A stretch of 64,000 nucleotides of DNA from Massilia litorea (GCF_015101885.1 NZ_CP062941.1:4278001-4342000); one strand, 5' to 3'. Positions 14,748 to 27,927 are shown, numbered from the stretch's first letter. Translations and numbers: made by a program. Notes: generated by a model not told the origin, from the letters alone.

Positions 14748-16521
14748 GCAGATCGACGCCTACGAGGCCCTGGTGCAGTTCCTGTACCGGGCCCCGATCG
14801 GCCTCGTGCAGACGGGGCTCGATGGCGCTGTCGAGATGCTCAATCCGATGGCCTCGAACCTGCTGATGCCGCTCGCCCGCGACGGCGGACTGGATAACCT
14901 GTTCGCGACCCTGGAAGCGGTTGCACCTCAGCTGAAACAGCTGGCGGACGCCTTCGACCAGCCTTCGGGCGTGGTCTGCGAGGCGCTGCGCGTGCCGCTC
15001 GGCGACGACCACAGCGCGCCCGGCGCGCCGCAGGTGCTGTCGATCAGCCTGTTGAAACTCGATCCGGAACGCCTGATGGCGGCGCTCACCGACGCCACCC
15101 TGGAGATGCAGCGCGAGCAGGAAAACCTGCGCCGGCGCCTGCGCAGCGCGGCGCGCACCGACGCCCTGACCCGGCTGCCGAACCGCGCCGCGGCGCGCGA
15201 GCAGCTGCAAGGCCTGCTCGACCGCGGGGCGAGCGCGGACCGCTTTGCGCTGCTGTTCCTCAATTGCGACCGCTTCCGCCAGATCAACGACACCCTCGGC
15301 CAGAGCGCGGGCGACCGCCTGCTCACCTCCATTGGCGACCGCCTGCTGGCGGCGCTGGCCGACCGCATGCGTGCCGGCGGCCTGCCCGCGAACGGCCGGG
15401 TCGACCCGGCCGCGGGCGGGACCGGCCTGGTGGCGCGCGTCGGCGGCGACGAATTCGTGGTGCTGCTGGACGGCCTGCGCCATCCGGACGAAGCCGAGCG
15501 CCTGGCCCTGCGCCTGCTCGACACGCTGGCGCGGCCGCACCAGGTCGACGGCCATGAAGTGGCCTGCCGGGCGAGCATCGGTTTGTTCTGGGGCGGTGAG
15601 CCTGGCAAGGACGGCGAGATCGCCGGCGACGCCGACGCGGCGATCGGCGACGCCAGCATCGCCATGATCGAGGCCAAGCGCGCCGGCGGTGCGCGCCACG
15701 TGATGTTCGAGGCGGCCATGCGCGAGCGCGCCGCGCGCCGCGCCGACATCGAGGCGCAGCTGCGCACGGCGCTGGCGGAAGAACAGCTGTTCGTCATGTA
15801 CCAGCCGGTGGTCGGCCTGAATCCCGACGGCTCGACCGACCACTCGGCCGGCGTCGAGGCCCTGGTGCGCTGGCAGCATCCGACGCGCGGTCTGGTGCCG
15901 CCCTTCGATTTCATCGGCGTGGCCGAGGAATGCGGGCTGATCGACCAGATCGGCGACTTCGTGCTGGAACGCTCCTGCGTCGACTTCATGCGCTGGCGCG
16001 CGCAGCTGGGCGGGGCCGCGCCGCGCCTGATGGCCGTGAACCTGTCGCGCGCCCAGCTGGCCCAGCCCGACTGGACGGCGAAAGTGGCGAACGTGCTGGC
16101 CCGCACCGGCATGCCGCCCGAGAGCCTGCAGCTCGAAGTCACCGAAAGCCTGGCCGCCCAGGACGAGCAGATCCAGGTGCGCCTGCACGAACTGAAAAGC
16201 CTCGGCATCAAGCTGGCGCTGGACGATTTTGGCACCGGCTATTCCTCGCTGTCGAGCCTGCACCTGTTGCCGGTCGACACCGTCAAGATCGACCGCTCCT
16301 TCGTCTGCAAGGCCGATACCAGCCATCACCACCGGGTGCTGATCGAAGCCACGGTCAAGGTCGCGCAGAGCCTGGGCATGAACACGGTGGCCGAAGGCAT
16401 CGAAACGGCCGCCCAGCTCGACGCCGTGCGCGCCCAGCTCTGCGCCAAGGGCCAGGGCTATCTGTTCAGCCGGCCGCTGGTGTCGAATGCGCTGGTGGAG
16501 TGGATCGGCGCAAATCGCTGA
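14710..16521 (+). CDS. PAS-GGDEF-EAL protein of the pyp operon, probably c-di-GMP phosphodiesterase
   Basis: A 603-residue protein with an N-terminal PAS (about 15-135) paralogous to PAS 1 of the preceding gene, a GGDEF domain (145-335) and an EAL domain (345-600). GGDEF is canonical (245-249), but the first Asp of the metal-binding DxD is Asn (LNCDRF, Asn185), and there is no RxxD inhibition site. The EAL domain keeps its catalytic set: EAL (383-385), an Asn in VNLSR, Glu in LEVTE, DDFGTGYSS, VKID and AEGIE. Net hydrolysis of c-di-GMP is therefore more likely than synthesis. It overlaps the upstream gene by 38 bp if ATG 14710 is used; ATG 14737 (11-bp overlap) is an alternative, and neither has a strong ribosome-binding site. 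It is the last gene of the pyp operon. Confidence 0.9.
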   Translation: MKTLHSEAAMRIEQIDAYEALVQFLYRAPIGLVQTGLDGAVEMLNPMASNLLMPLARDGGLDNLFATLEAVAPQLKQLADAFDQPSGVVCEALRVPLGDDHSAPGAPQVLSISLLKLDPERLMAALTDATLEMQREQENLRRRLRSAARTDALTRLPNRAAAREQLQGLLDRGASADRFALLFLNCDRFRQINDTLGQSAGDRLLTSIGDRLLAALADRMRAGGLPANGRVDPAAGGTGLVARVGGDEFVVLLDGLRHPDEAERLALRLLDTLARPHQVDGHEVACRASIGLFWGGEPGKDGEIAGDADAAIGDASIAMIEAKRAGGARHVMFEAAMRERAARRADIEAQLRTALAEEQLFVMYQPVVGLNPDGSTDHSAGVEALVRWQHPTRGLVPPFDFIGVAEECGLIDQIGDFVLERSCVDFMRWRAQLGGAAPRLMAVNLSRAQLAQPDWTAKVANVLARTGMPPESLQLEVTESLAAQDEQIQVRLHELKSLGIKLALDDFGTGYSSLSSLHLLPVDTVKIDRSFVCKADTSHHHRVLIEATVKVAQSLGMNTVAEGIETAAQLDAVRAQLCAKGQGYLFSRPLVSNALVEWIGANR

Positions 16522-16547
16522 CACCGAGGGCGGCACCGGGGCTGACG

Positions 16548-16592
16548 CTGTCCGGCCCGTCCTACACGGCGGGCCTCCCCCTTCCTATGGCG
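16548..16592 (+). repeat. 45-bp direct repeat, copy 1
   Basis: This copy aligns without gaps to 16693-16737. The identical blocks are CTGTCCGG, TCCTACACG and CCCTTCCTATGGCG, at the same spacing. It lies downstream of the pyp operon, in the 273-bp gap before the lipoprotein gene. That gap holds no convincing gene. Confidence 0.6.
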
Positions 16593-16692
16593 CCCCTTTG
16601 CGCGCCGTCGCATCATGGCAAGCGCCATCCACCGGGGGCGCGGCCATGAATCAGGCGCGCCGCGCTGACATGCGGTCACCGCTGCACATTAA

Positions 16693-16737
16693 CTGTCCGG
16701 TATCTCCTACACGTATTAACGTTCCCTTCCTATGGCG
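16693..16737 (+). repeat. 45-bp direct repeat, copy 2 (upstream of the lipoprotein gene)
   Basis: The second copy begins 145 bp after copy 1. It lies 58 bp upstream of the lipoprotein start, where a promoter or operator would be expected. Its left part also resembles 43178-43198, upstream of the PEP-CTERM gene. Confidence 0.6.
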
Positions 16738-16794
16738 GCGGCAAACGGGTGCTCGCATGATAAAGACCTCAAACCAATCTGGAGGGAAAAGAAT

Positions 16795-17145
16795 ATGAAA
16801 CGAACCACACTGAGCATCATCCTCGCCGCCTCGATGGGCCTGGGCCTGGCCGCCTGCAAGTCGACCGACACGATGGACAGCTCGTCGGGCAGCAGCACGA
16901 TGGGTTCGACGAAGAGCGGCAGCGGCGCCATGACCGAACGCGGCAACCCGACCACCGGCGCTACCGGCAGCACGCCGACCACCAGCTCGACCGGCACCAC
17001 CACGGGCTCCGGCGCCTGGGGCAGCGGCACGGCGGGCGCAGCCGGCACGACGGGCACCAGCGACACCAGCGGCACCAGCGGTACGACGGGGACGACCGGC
17101 ACCACCAGCACCCCGCCCACGACGGGCACGGGCACCGGCCGATAG
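16795..17145 (+). CDS. Small Ser/Thr/Gly-rich lipoprotein of unknown function
   Basis: A 116-residue protein with a lipoprotein signal peptide: KR at the start, a hydrophobic stretch, then a LAAC lipobox with Cys at about residue 19. The mature part is almost entirely Gly, Ser, Thr and Ala in short runs such as GTTGT and low-complexity GTS units, with no recognisable domain. It should sit at a membrane facing the periplasm or outside. ATG at 16795 is preceded by a strong GGAGGG. An in-frame start 63 bp upstream has no such site. It is monocistronic. Such low-complexity lipoproteins are common in Oxalobacteraceae and have no known role. Confidence 0.75.
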   Translation: MKRTTLSIILAASMGLGLAACKSTDTMDSSSGSSTMGSTKSGSGAMTERGNPTTGATGSTPTTSSTGTTTGSGAWGSGTAGAAGTTGTSDTSGTSGTTGTTGTTSTPPTTGTGTGR

Positions 17146-17234
17146 TTCGGCTTCACCCGCGGCTTGACCGGCACGCCTCCCCTGCGAGGAGAAGTGCCGG
17201 CAGAGCGCCGGTCGCCGGCATGGCGACCGGTGCC
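17146..17234. terminator. Two hairpins in the convergent gap after the lipoprotein gene
   Basis: One stem-loop spans 17168-17200 (CCGGCAC with GTGCCGG, plus an inner CCTC/GAGG). The other spans 17208-17230 (CCGGTCGCC with GGCGACCGG around a 5-base loop). Neither is followed by a T run. They separate the lipoprotein gene from the convergent NarL-type regulator gene. Confidence 0.45.
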
Positions 17235-17876
17235 CTACCCCAGCAAGCCATGCTCGATCGCATAGCGGGTCAGCTCGGCGTTACTTTTCATTCCCATTTT
17301 GTCGAGCACCCGCGCACGGTAGGTGGTCACCGTACTCGGGCTCAGGTGCAGCTGCCCGGCGATCCTGACCAGGCTCTCGCCTTCCGCGAGCCGCTTCAGC
17401 ACCTCGAGTTCGCGGTCGGACAGCAGCGCGTGTGATCCCAGCCGGTCGCCGCCGAGCATGCCGGCAAACCGTTCCATCGTCTCCGGCGTCAGGTATCTGC
17501 CGCCGGCAGCTGCTTTGCGGACCGCGGCAACGATGACGTCGGTGCTGCTGTTCTTGTTCAGGTATCCGGCCGCGCCCTGCCTGAAGGCGCGCAGCGCGTA
17601 GGTTTCCTCGGGATAGGCCGTCAGCACGACGGCCGCGGTTTCCGGCTTCAGCGTCCGCAAGCGCTTGATGAGATCCAGTCCGCTTTTGTCGGGCAAGTTG
17701 ATGTCCACGAGAACGACATCGACGTCGTGCTCGTTCGCGAACTGCAACGCGTCCTGTGCCGTCTCCGCTTCGCCGACCACTTCGATGTCGTCGGCCGTTC
17801 CCAACATCAGGCGTATGCCGTTACGCACGACGCGATGATCGTCCACCAACAAAATGCTGATCCTGTCAGTGCTCAT
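17235..17876 (-). CDS. NarL/FixJ-family response regulator
   Basis: A 213-residue regulator. The receiver domain (about 7-120) has the acidic pair in LLVDDH, the phosphoacceptor Asp in VLVDINLPDKSG, a Thr in VLTAY and Lys in YLNKNSS. The C-terminal LuxR-type helix-turn-helix (about 148-205) reads LSDRELEVLKRLAEG followed by SPSTVTTYRARVLDKMG. ATG at 17876 has GGGAGGGG upstream. A GTG six codons earlier overlaps that site and is less likely. It is the last gene of an operon with a REC-GGDEF protein (50-bp gap) and a large hybrid kinase, so it is probably a transcriptional output of that phosphorelay. Targets unknown. Confidence 0.9.
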   Translation of the reverse strand: MSTDRISILLVDDHRVVRNGIRLMLGTADDIEVVGEAETAQDALQFANEHDVDVVLVDINLPDKSGLDLIKRLRTLKPETAAVVLTAYPEETYALRAFRQGAAGYLNKNSSTDVIVAAVRKAAAGGRYLTPETMERFAGMLGGDRLGSHALLSDRELEVLKRLAEGESLVRIAGQLHLSPSTVTTYRARVLDKMGMKSNAELTRYAIEHGLLG

Positions 17877-17926
17877 CCGTTTCACCCCTCCCACACCCAG
17901 CTGCTCCCCGCATCATTCCGCCCACA

Positions 17927-18813
17927 TCACTCCCCGGCCAGCTCGATCCGGTTGCGCCCGCCCGCCTTGGCGCGATACAGCGCCGCGTCGGCCAGCTGCA
18001 GCAGGCCGCTGCAGGACATGCCCTGGCCGGGGCCGGCGGCGGCGACGCCGATGCTGAGCGAACTCGGAATCGCGCCGAACCCGGTCTGTACCGGTTGCGC
18101 GGCCACCGCCGAGCGTACCCGTTCGGCGACCTCCATCGCACCGGCGGCATCGCAGGCCGGCAGCACGATCAGCAGCTCCTCGCCGCCATAGCGCCCAAGG
18201 GAATCATAGGGCCGCAGGACGCCGCCCACGCGCCGGGTCACTTCGCGCAGCACCGCGTCGCCGGCCAGGTGGCCATACACGTCGTTGGTGCGCTTGAAAT
18301 GGTCGAGGTCGCCGAAAATGACCGCCACCGGCTGGTGCTCACGGCCCAGGCGCACCAGCTCCTTTTCGAGGATATCGATGACCGCGCCGCGATTGTAGAT
18401 GCCGGTCAGCGCATCATGGCTCGCCTTGAGCCGTAATTGCTGTTCCAGTTCGCTGATCCGGCGCCCGGCCCGTATCCGCACCTGCAACTCCTCGACGTTG
18501 AAGGGCTTGCCGATGAAATCGTCGGCGCCGGCGTTCATTGCCTCCACCACGAACTCGGTTTCGCTGCGCGAGGTCAGCATGATCAGGTAGACATAGCGGT
18601 CCTTCACGCGGCTGCGGATCAGCCGGCACACGTCGATGCCGTCCATGCCCGGCATCATCCAGTCGATGATGGCCAACATCGGCGCGTCCGGCTCCTGCAG
18701 CCGGTCGCAGGCGCTCTGGCCGTCGGCGACGGTCTCGACCTCGTAGCCCCAGTCTTCCAGCGTGTCCTGCAAATACAGCAGCGAGAGCCGGTCGTCGTCT
18801 GCGATTAATACTT

Positions 18814-18817
<4 letters not shown>
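17927..18817 (-). CDS. Response regulator with GGDEF output (WspR/PleD-like diguanylate cyclase)
   Basis: A 296-residue protein. The receiver domain (2-120) has ADDDR, the phosphoacceptor Asp in IIDWMMPGMDG and Lys in GKPFN. A short coiled linker (EQQLRLKA) leads to a GGDEF domain (about 130-293). The active site is GGEEL, a tolerated variant of GGEEF. The metal motif GDLDHF is intact, and an RxxD inhibition site (RPYD) lies five residues upstream. It should make c-di-GMP when phosphorylated. Its start overlaps the stop of the hybrid kinase gene by four bases (ATGA), so the two are translationally coupled and very likely a cognate pair. Confidence 0.92.
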
Positions 18818-23910
<5,093 letters not shown>

Positions 23911-24271
23911 GGAGTGTACGTTTGAAATCAGGTTGGCGTGACCGACCACCGGCGCCCATCCTGAAAGGCGTGCACAGGCAGTCGGTCCACAGCGCGGAAA
24001 ACACTTGCCGCGGATGATGAAGAAGGGACAGCCGTCGGTAAAGACGTCCCGCATTTTGCCCCAGCGGCCAACAAAAAGATAGCCGCAGGGCAATTTTGTA
24101 ATATTTTATTCGCAGGCTTTGTAACCATTGGTGGAATGCCGGCACCGGCCCCGCACCGGCTGTCACCCCCGACCCGGCAGCATGTGCTGCGGAACAGGGA
24201 CCGAAAGTAGCACCCGTTTGTTGCGGTGCAACAACGGCTGCGTCCCGCCCGATGCAATGCGGTGCGCGCCG
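23911..24271. other. 361-bp intergenic region upstream of the hybrid kinase operon
   Basis: No gene is seen. It holds an A/T-rich patch around 24090-24125, the likely promoter area for the kinase operon. A hairpin lies at 24214-24237 (10-bp stem with one bulge, GGT loop), about 55 bp before the end of kinase-proximal non-coding DNA and just past the GAF-EAL stop. No T run follows, so termination is uncertain. Confidence 0.5.
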
Positions 24272-25771
24272 CTAGCGCGTCCGCGCCCCCATGAAGGCGT
24301 CGATCAGGTCCGCTGCAAGTGGCCGGCTGAACAGGTAGCCCTGGAACGCGTCGCACTGGTGCTGCGCCAGGAAATCGCGCTGCGCTTCGGTCTCCACGCC
24401 TTCCGCGATCACCGCCAGCCCCAGGCTCTTTCCCAGCGTGATGATGGTGCGGGCAATCGTGGCGTCGTTGCCGCCGGCCAGCACGTCCCTGACGAAGGAC
24501 TGGTCGATCTTCAGCTGGTCCAGCGGCAGCCGCTTGAGGTAGGCGAGCGAGGAATAGCCGGTGCCGAAATCGTCGAGCGAGAAGCCGACGCCCTGCGCTT
24601 TGAGCGCGATCATCCTGGCGACCGTCTCTTCGACGTTGTCGATCAACAGGCCTTCGGTCAGCTCCAGCTTGAGGCGGCGCGGGTCGGCGCCGGTCCGTTC
24701 GAGCACCGCCAGCACCTGGCGCACGAAATCCGGATGGCGGAACTGGCGCGCGCTGACATTGACGGCCATGGTCAGGCCCGCAGTCCCGGGGCGCGCGCCC
24801 CAGCTTGCCAAGTGGGTACAGGCCGATTCGAGCACCCACTGCCCCAGCGGCAGGATCAGTCCGGTTTCTTCGGCCAGCGGGATGAACTCCGCCGGCGAAA
24901 CCAGGCCGCGCCGCGGGTGCCGCCAGCGCACCAGCGCCTCGGCGCCGGTGGGATCGCCCCGGGCATCCACCTGCGGCTGGTAGTGAAGCAGGAACTCGCC
25001 GCGCTCCAGGCCAAGGCGCATGTCCGCCTCCAGCGCGGCACGCGTGGCGATCGCGGTCTGCATGTCAAGGTCGACAAAGCGCAAGCTATTCTGCCCGGCC
25101 GCCCTGGCCTGGTACAGCGCGAGGTAGTGGACCGGGAGCACGCTTCCATTCTTGCTCCAGGAAACATCAGCGTCGCACCGGCCGCGACGGCCGGTGTGCG
25201 AAGCCTGGTCGCTGGGGCAGGCATGGACCGGATACGGGTCGCCATGCGCGTGCTGGTAATCCGTCACCGCGCTGTCGAACAGGCGGGCCAGGCGGCGATA
25301 CTCGAGCGCCACCATCACTTGCCGTGCGAGTGTGGACAGGGCCGCGGTTTGTGCTTCGGTGAGGGTGCGCGGCACGCGGTCGATGACGGCGATGGTGCCG
25401 AGCGCGAACCCGTCGGGCGACACCAGGGGCATGCCGGCATAAAACCGGATGCCGGTCGTGCCGGTGACGAGCGGGTTGTGCGCAAACCTCGGGTCCTCAT
25501 ATGCGTCAGGCACCTCGAACAGTCCGGTGCCGGCAATGGCATGGGCGCAGAATGCGATCGCGCGATCGGTTCCTGCCATATCGAGTCCCGTCACGGCCTT
25601 GAACCATTGGCGCCGTTCGTCGACAAAGGTGATCGCGGCAACCGGCGCCTCGCAGATCTGGGCGGCCAGGCGCACCAGCTGGTCGAAGTCGGTCTCCCGC
25701 GGCGTATCGAGGATAGCGTATGACTTGAGTACATTCAGGCGACCTTGCTCGTCGCGTACGGCTTGGATCAT
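24272..25771 (-). CDS. GAF-EAL protein with a deleted GGDEF domain (c-di-GMP phosphodiesterase)
   Basis: A 499-residue protein. A GAF sensor domain (about 25-155) is followed by a 50-residue stretch without family character (166-217). Then come about 23 residues that match only the end of a GGDEF domain (ALYQARAAGQNSLRF). The EAL domain (251-490) is complete: EALVRWRHP, VNVSARQF, LELTE, DDFGTGYSSL, LKIDQSF, AEGVET. The family architecture is GAF-GGDEF-EAL, so about 130 residues of GGDEF have been lost. The frame stays open, so the phosphodiesterase is probably still made and active. An inverted repeat sits at the scar (25176-25196). It is divergent from the HDOD gene. Confidence 0.88.
   Translation of the reverse strand: MIQAVRDEQGRLNVLKSYAILDTPRETDFDQLVRLAAQICEAPVAAITFVDERRQWFKAVTGLDMAGTDRAIAFCAHAIAGTGLFEVPDAYEDPRFAHNPLVTGTTGIRFYAGMPLVSPDGFALGTIAVIDRVPRTLTEAQTAALSTLARQVMVALEYRRLARLFDSAVTDYQHAHGDPYPVHACPSDQASHTGRRGRCDADVSWSKNGSVLPVHYLALYQARAAGQNSLRFVDLDMQTAIATRAALEADMRLGLERGEFLLHYQPQVDARGDPTGAEALVRWRHPRRGLVSPAEFIPLAEETGLILPLGQWVLESACTHLASWGARPGTAGLTMAVNVSARQFRHPDFVRQVLAVLERTGADPRRLKLELTEGLLIDNVEETVARMIALKAQGVGFSLDDFGTGYSSLAYLKRLPLDQLKIDQSFVRDVLAGGNDATIARTIITLGKSLGLAVIAEGVETEAQRDFLAQHQCDAFQGYLFSRPLAADLIDAFMGARTR
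25176..25196. repeat. Inverted repeat inside the GGDEF deletion scar
   Basis: CACCGGCCG and CGGCCGGTG form perfect 9-bp arms around CGA. It lies in codons of the GAF-EAL gene that no longer look like any domain. It may be a relic of the event that removed the GGDEF domain, or simply a chance GC-rich palindrome. Confidence 0.45.
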
Positions 25772-25905
25772 GGGTCGATGCTCGCTTCAGGTTGGGCCTT
25801 GCTGCAGGCAACTCGAGCCAGGCCCGGCTCCGGCCCGGCGGCGTAGCGATTGGCGGCAGTATGCGCGCACCGGCCAGGGACCGGTATCGGCGATCCAACG
25901 ACGTT

Positions 25906-25925
25906 TTGTAGTGGTTCAGCTACAA
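25906..25925. promoter_or_regulatory. Inverted repeat in the GAF-EAL/HDOD divergent gap
   Basis: TTGTAG and CTACAA are separated by 8 bases, 73 bp upstream of the HDOD start. The 226-bp gap (25772-25997) has no gene. The repeat is a candidate operator shared by the two divergent genes. Confidence 0.3.
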
Positions 25926-25997
25926 GCGATCTCGCCGCTGCGATCGCGCTCCTGTCGGGTAGAATCGGGGTTTGCTGGCGCCGACGGATAGCTGACG

Positions 25998-26984
25998 ATG
26001 AAAAAATGGCTTGCACAATGGTTCGGCGGGACGCACTCCGTCCCGGTGCCTGCGGCCGTCCCCGCACCCGCGCCCCGGGCGGCGGCGCTGCGCGGCGCCG
26101 GCGCCGAGGTCGGCATCGCCTTCCTGAAGTGGCTGGCCGGCCCTGCGGCCAACGAGGCCCAGGCGCCCGCCGCGCGCCTGGTTCTCGACGAGCTCGCGCG
26201 CCTCGCGCACACGCCATCCGCCGCGGCCGGCCTGGTGCCGCGCGTCCCGGCCGTCATTCCCCAGCTCCTGCGCAGCCTGCGCGACGACAGCGTCTCGGCA
26301 GCCGACCTGTCGCGCCAGCTCTCGCAGGACGTGGTGCTGGTGGCCGAAGTGATCCGCGAAGCCAACAGTCCGTACTACCGTTCGTCGACCCCGGTGCGCA
26401 CCATCGAAGGCGCCGTCGTGATGCTGGGGCAGAACGGGATGCGGATGCTGCTCGCGCGCGTTGCCTTCCGCCCGATCATCAGCATGCAGACGGGCCGCCT
26501 GGCGCGCCAGGTCGCACCGCAGGTCTGGAGCCAGTCCGAGAAATGTGCGCTGGCCGCCAGCCTGCTGGCACCCGCGCTCGGCGCCAATCCCTTCGAGGCT
26601 TACCTGGCAGGCTTGATGAAGAACGTCGGCCTGATCGTCGCCTTCCGCGTCATCGACCAGGCCGGTCCCGGCGACAGCTTGCCGCAGTCGGACGGGTTCC
26701 TGGGCGCGCTGCTGGTGTCGGCGCGCGCGCTGTCGGCTGCGATCGCGCGCGAGTGGGAATTTCCGCCCGGGGTGGTGCAGGCGATCGGGCAGGCCTGGGA
26801 TGCGGAGGCGCCGCCGCTGGCGCAGGCACTCGCGCAAGGCGATCGGCTGGCCACCCTGCGCGTGCTGGCCGATGGCGGCGTGCTCGGCGACGACGACCCG
26901 CAGCTGGTGGACGGTATGGACGCCGTCCAGCGCAGCTGTTTCGACAAGCTCCATGACAAGGAAAACGATGCCGTTCCCGATTGA
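25998..26984 (+). CDS. HDOD-domain protein
   Basis: A 328-residue cytoplasmic protein. After a Pro/Ala-rich N-terminal segment (18-35), it carries an HDOD domain (about 70-270) with the family's VPAVIPQLLRSLRDD opening, a segment like DVVLVAEVIREANSPYY and IEGAVVMLGQNGMRMLL. HDOD proteins are HD-fold relatives without the catalytic HD pair. They act as regulators or scaffolds in c-di-GMP, motility and stress pathways. Here no HD metal-binding pair is seen, as expected. The 3' end overlaps the 5'-nucleotidase gene by 17 bp, so the two form an operon. Specific function unknown. Confidence 0.85.
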   Translation: MKKWLAQWFGGTHSVPVPAAVPAPAPRAAALRGAGAEVGIAFLKWLAGPAANEAQAPAARLVLDELARLAHTPSAAAGLVPRVPAVIPQLLRSLRDDSVSAADLSRQLSQDVVLVAEVIREANSPYYRSSTPVRTIEGAVVMLGQNGMRMLLARVAFRPIISMQTGRLARQVAPQVWSQSEKCALAASLLAPALGANPFEAYLAGLMKNVGLIVAFRVIDQAGPGDSLPQSDGFLGALLVSARALSAAIAREWEFPPGVVQAIGQAWDAEAPPLAQALAQGDRLATLRVLADGGVLGDDDPQLVDGMDAVQRSCFDKLHDKENDAVPD

Positions 26985-27927
26985 GCACAAGCTGGTCATT
27001 GGCGTCGCCTCCAGCGCCCTGTTCGACCTCTCCGAATCGCACCAGGTCTATCTCGACAAGGGCCCCGAAGAATACCGGCTCTACCAGGAAGCGCACCTCG
27101 ACGCCATCCTCGGCAAGGGCGTGGCCTTTCCCTTCATCCGGCGCTTCCTGAACATCAATGCCTGCTTCCCGGACGAGTCCCCGGTCGAGGTGGTGCTGTT
27201 CTCGCGCAATTCGCCGGAAACGGGACTGCGCGTGATGCGCTCGATCGCCCATTACGGGCTCGACATCTCGCGCGCCGCCTTCATGGCCGGCAAGTCGCCG
27301 TACAGTTACCTGCCCGCCTTCAACGCCTCGCTGTTCCTGAGCGCGAACGAGGAAGACGTCAGGAGCGCGATCGCCGTGAATTATCCGGCCGGCCTGGTCC
27401 TGCCTTCGCAGATCGACGACGGCGAGGAGGACCTGGAACTGCGCGTGGCCTTCGACTTCGACGGCGTGCTGGCCGACGACGAATCGGAAGCCGTCTTCAA
27501 GCGCGACGGCCTCGACCGGTTCCACGCCCACGAGACCCTGCACATGGAGCGCCCGCACAGTCCGGGGCCGCTGGCGAACATGTTCCAGAAACTCGCGATG
27601 ATGCAGCGCCTGGAAGAGCGCGCGCAGCGCCGGGACGCGGGCTACCGCCGCATCGTCCGCATCGCCATCATCACCGCGCGCAGCGCGCCCTCGCACGAGC
27701 GCGTCGTGACGACCCTGAAGAGCTGGGGCGTGTCGGCCGACGAAACGTTTTTCCTGGGCGGGATGGACAAGGCGCGCGTGCTCGAGGTGTTCCGGCCGCA
27801 TATCTTCTTCGACGACCAGCTGACCCATTTGCGCGCGACGCCGGGCGGGACGATCCCGATGGTGCATGTGCCCTTCGGGGTGGCGAACCGCGCCGCGGCG
27901 CCCGGGCCGGAATCCTCAGTCGCCTGA
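26968..27927 (+). CDS. Cytosolic 5'-nucleotidase-like protein (NT5C1/5_nucleotid family)
   Basis: A 319-residue protein of the family that includes animal cytosolic 5'-nucleotidase 1 and many uncharacterised bacterial homologues. Recognisable features are the N-terminal KLVIGVASSALFDL, a FSRNSPETGLRV motif, a DFDGVLADDESE phosphatase-like acidic motif (about residue 158) and IITARSAP. It would dephosphorylate nucleoside monophosphates, probably AMP or IMP. ATG at 26968 has AAGGAAAA upstream and lies inside the end of the HDOD gene. The frame is open further upstream, but only as the antisense-free shadow of HDOD. Its 3' end overlaps the convergent cyclase gene by 12 bp. Confidence 0.85.
   Translation: MPFPIEHKLVIGVASSALFDLSESHQVYLDKGPEEYRLYQEAHLDAILGKGVAFPFIRRFLNINACFPDESPVEVVLFSRNSPETGLRVMRSIAHYGLDISRAAFMAGKSPYSYLPAFNASLFLSANEEDVRSAIAVNYPAGLVLPSQIDDGEEDLELRVAFDFDGVLADDESEAVFKRDGLDRFHAHETLHMERPHSPGPLANMFQKLAMMQRLEERAQRRDAGYRRIVRIAIITARSAPSHERVVTTLKSWGVSADETFFLGGMDKARVLEVFRPHIFFDDQLTHLRATPGGTIPMVHVPFGVANRAAAPGPESSVA

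Noticed and set aside
23911..24093. A 61-codon N-terminal extension of the hybrid kinase
   Set aside because: The extension is Cys/Gly/Arg-rich without a signal or helix. ATG 23910 begins just before the first transmembrane helix.
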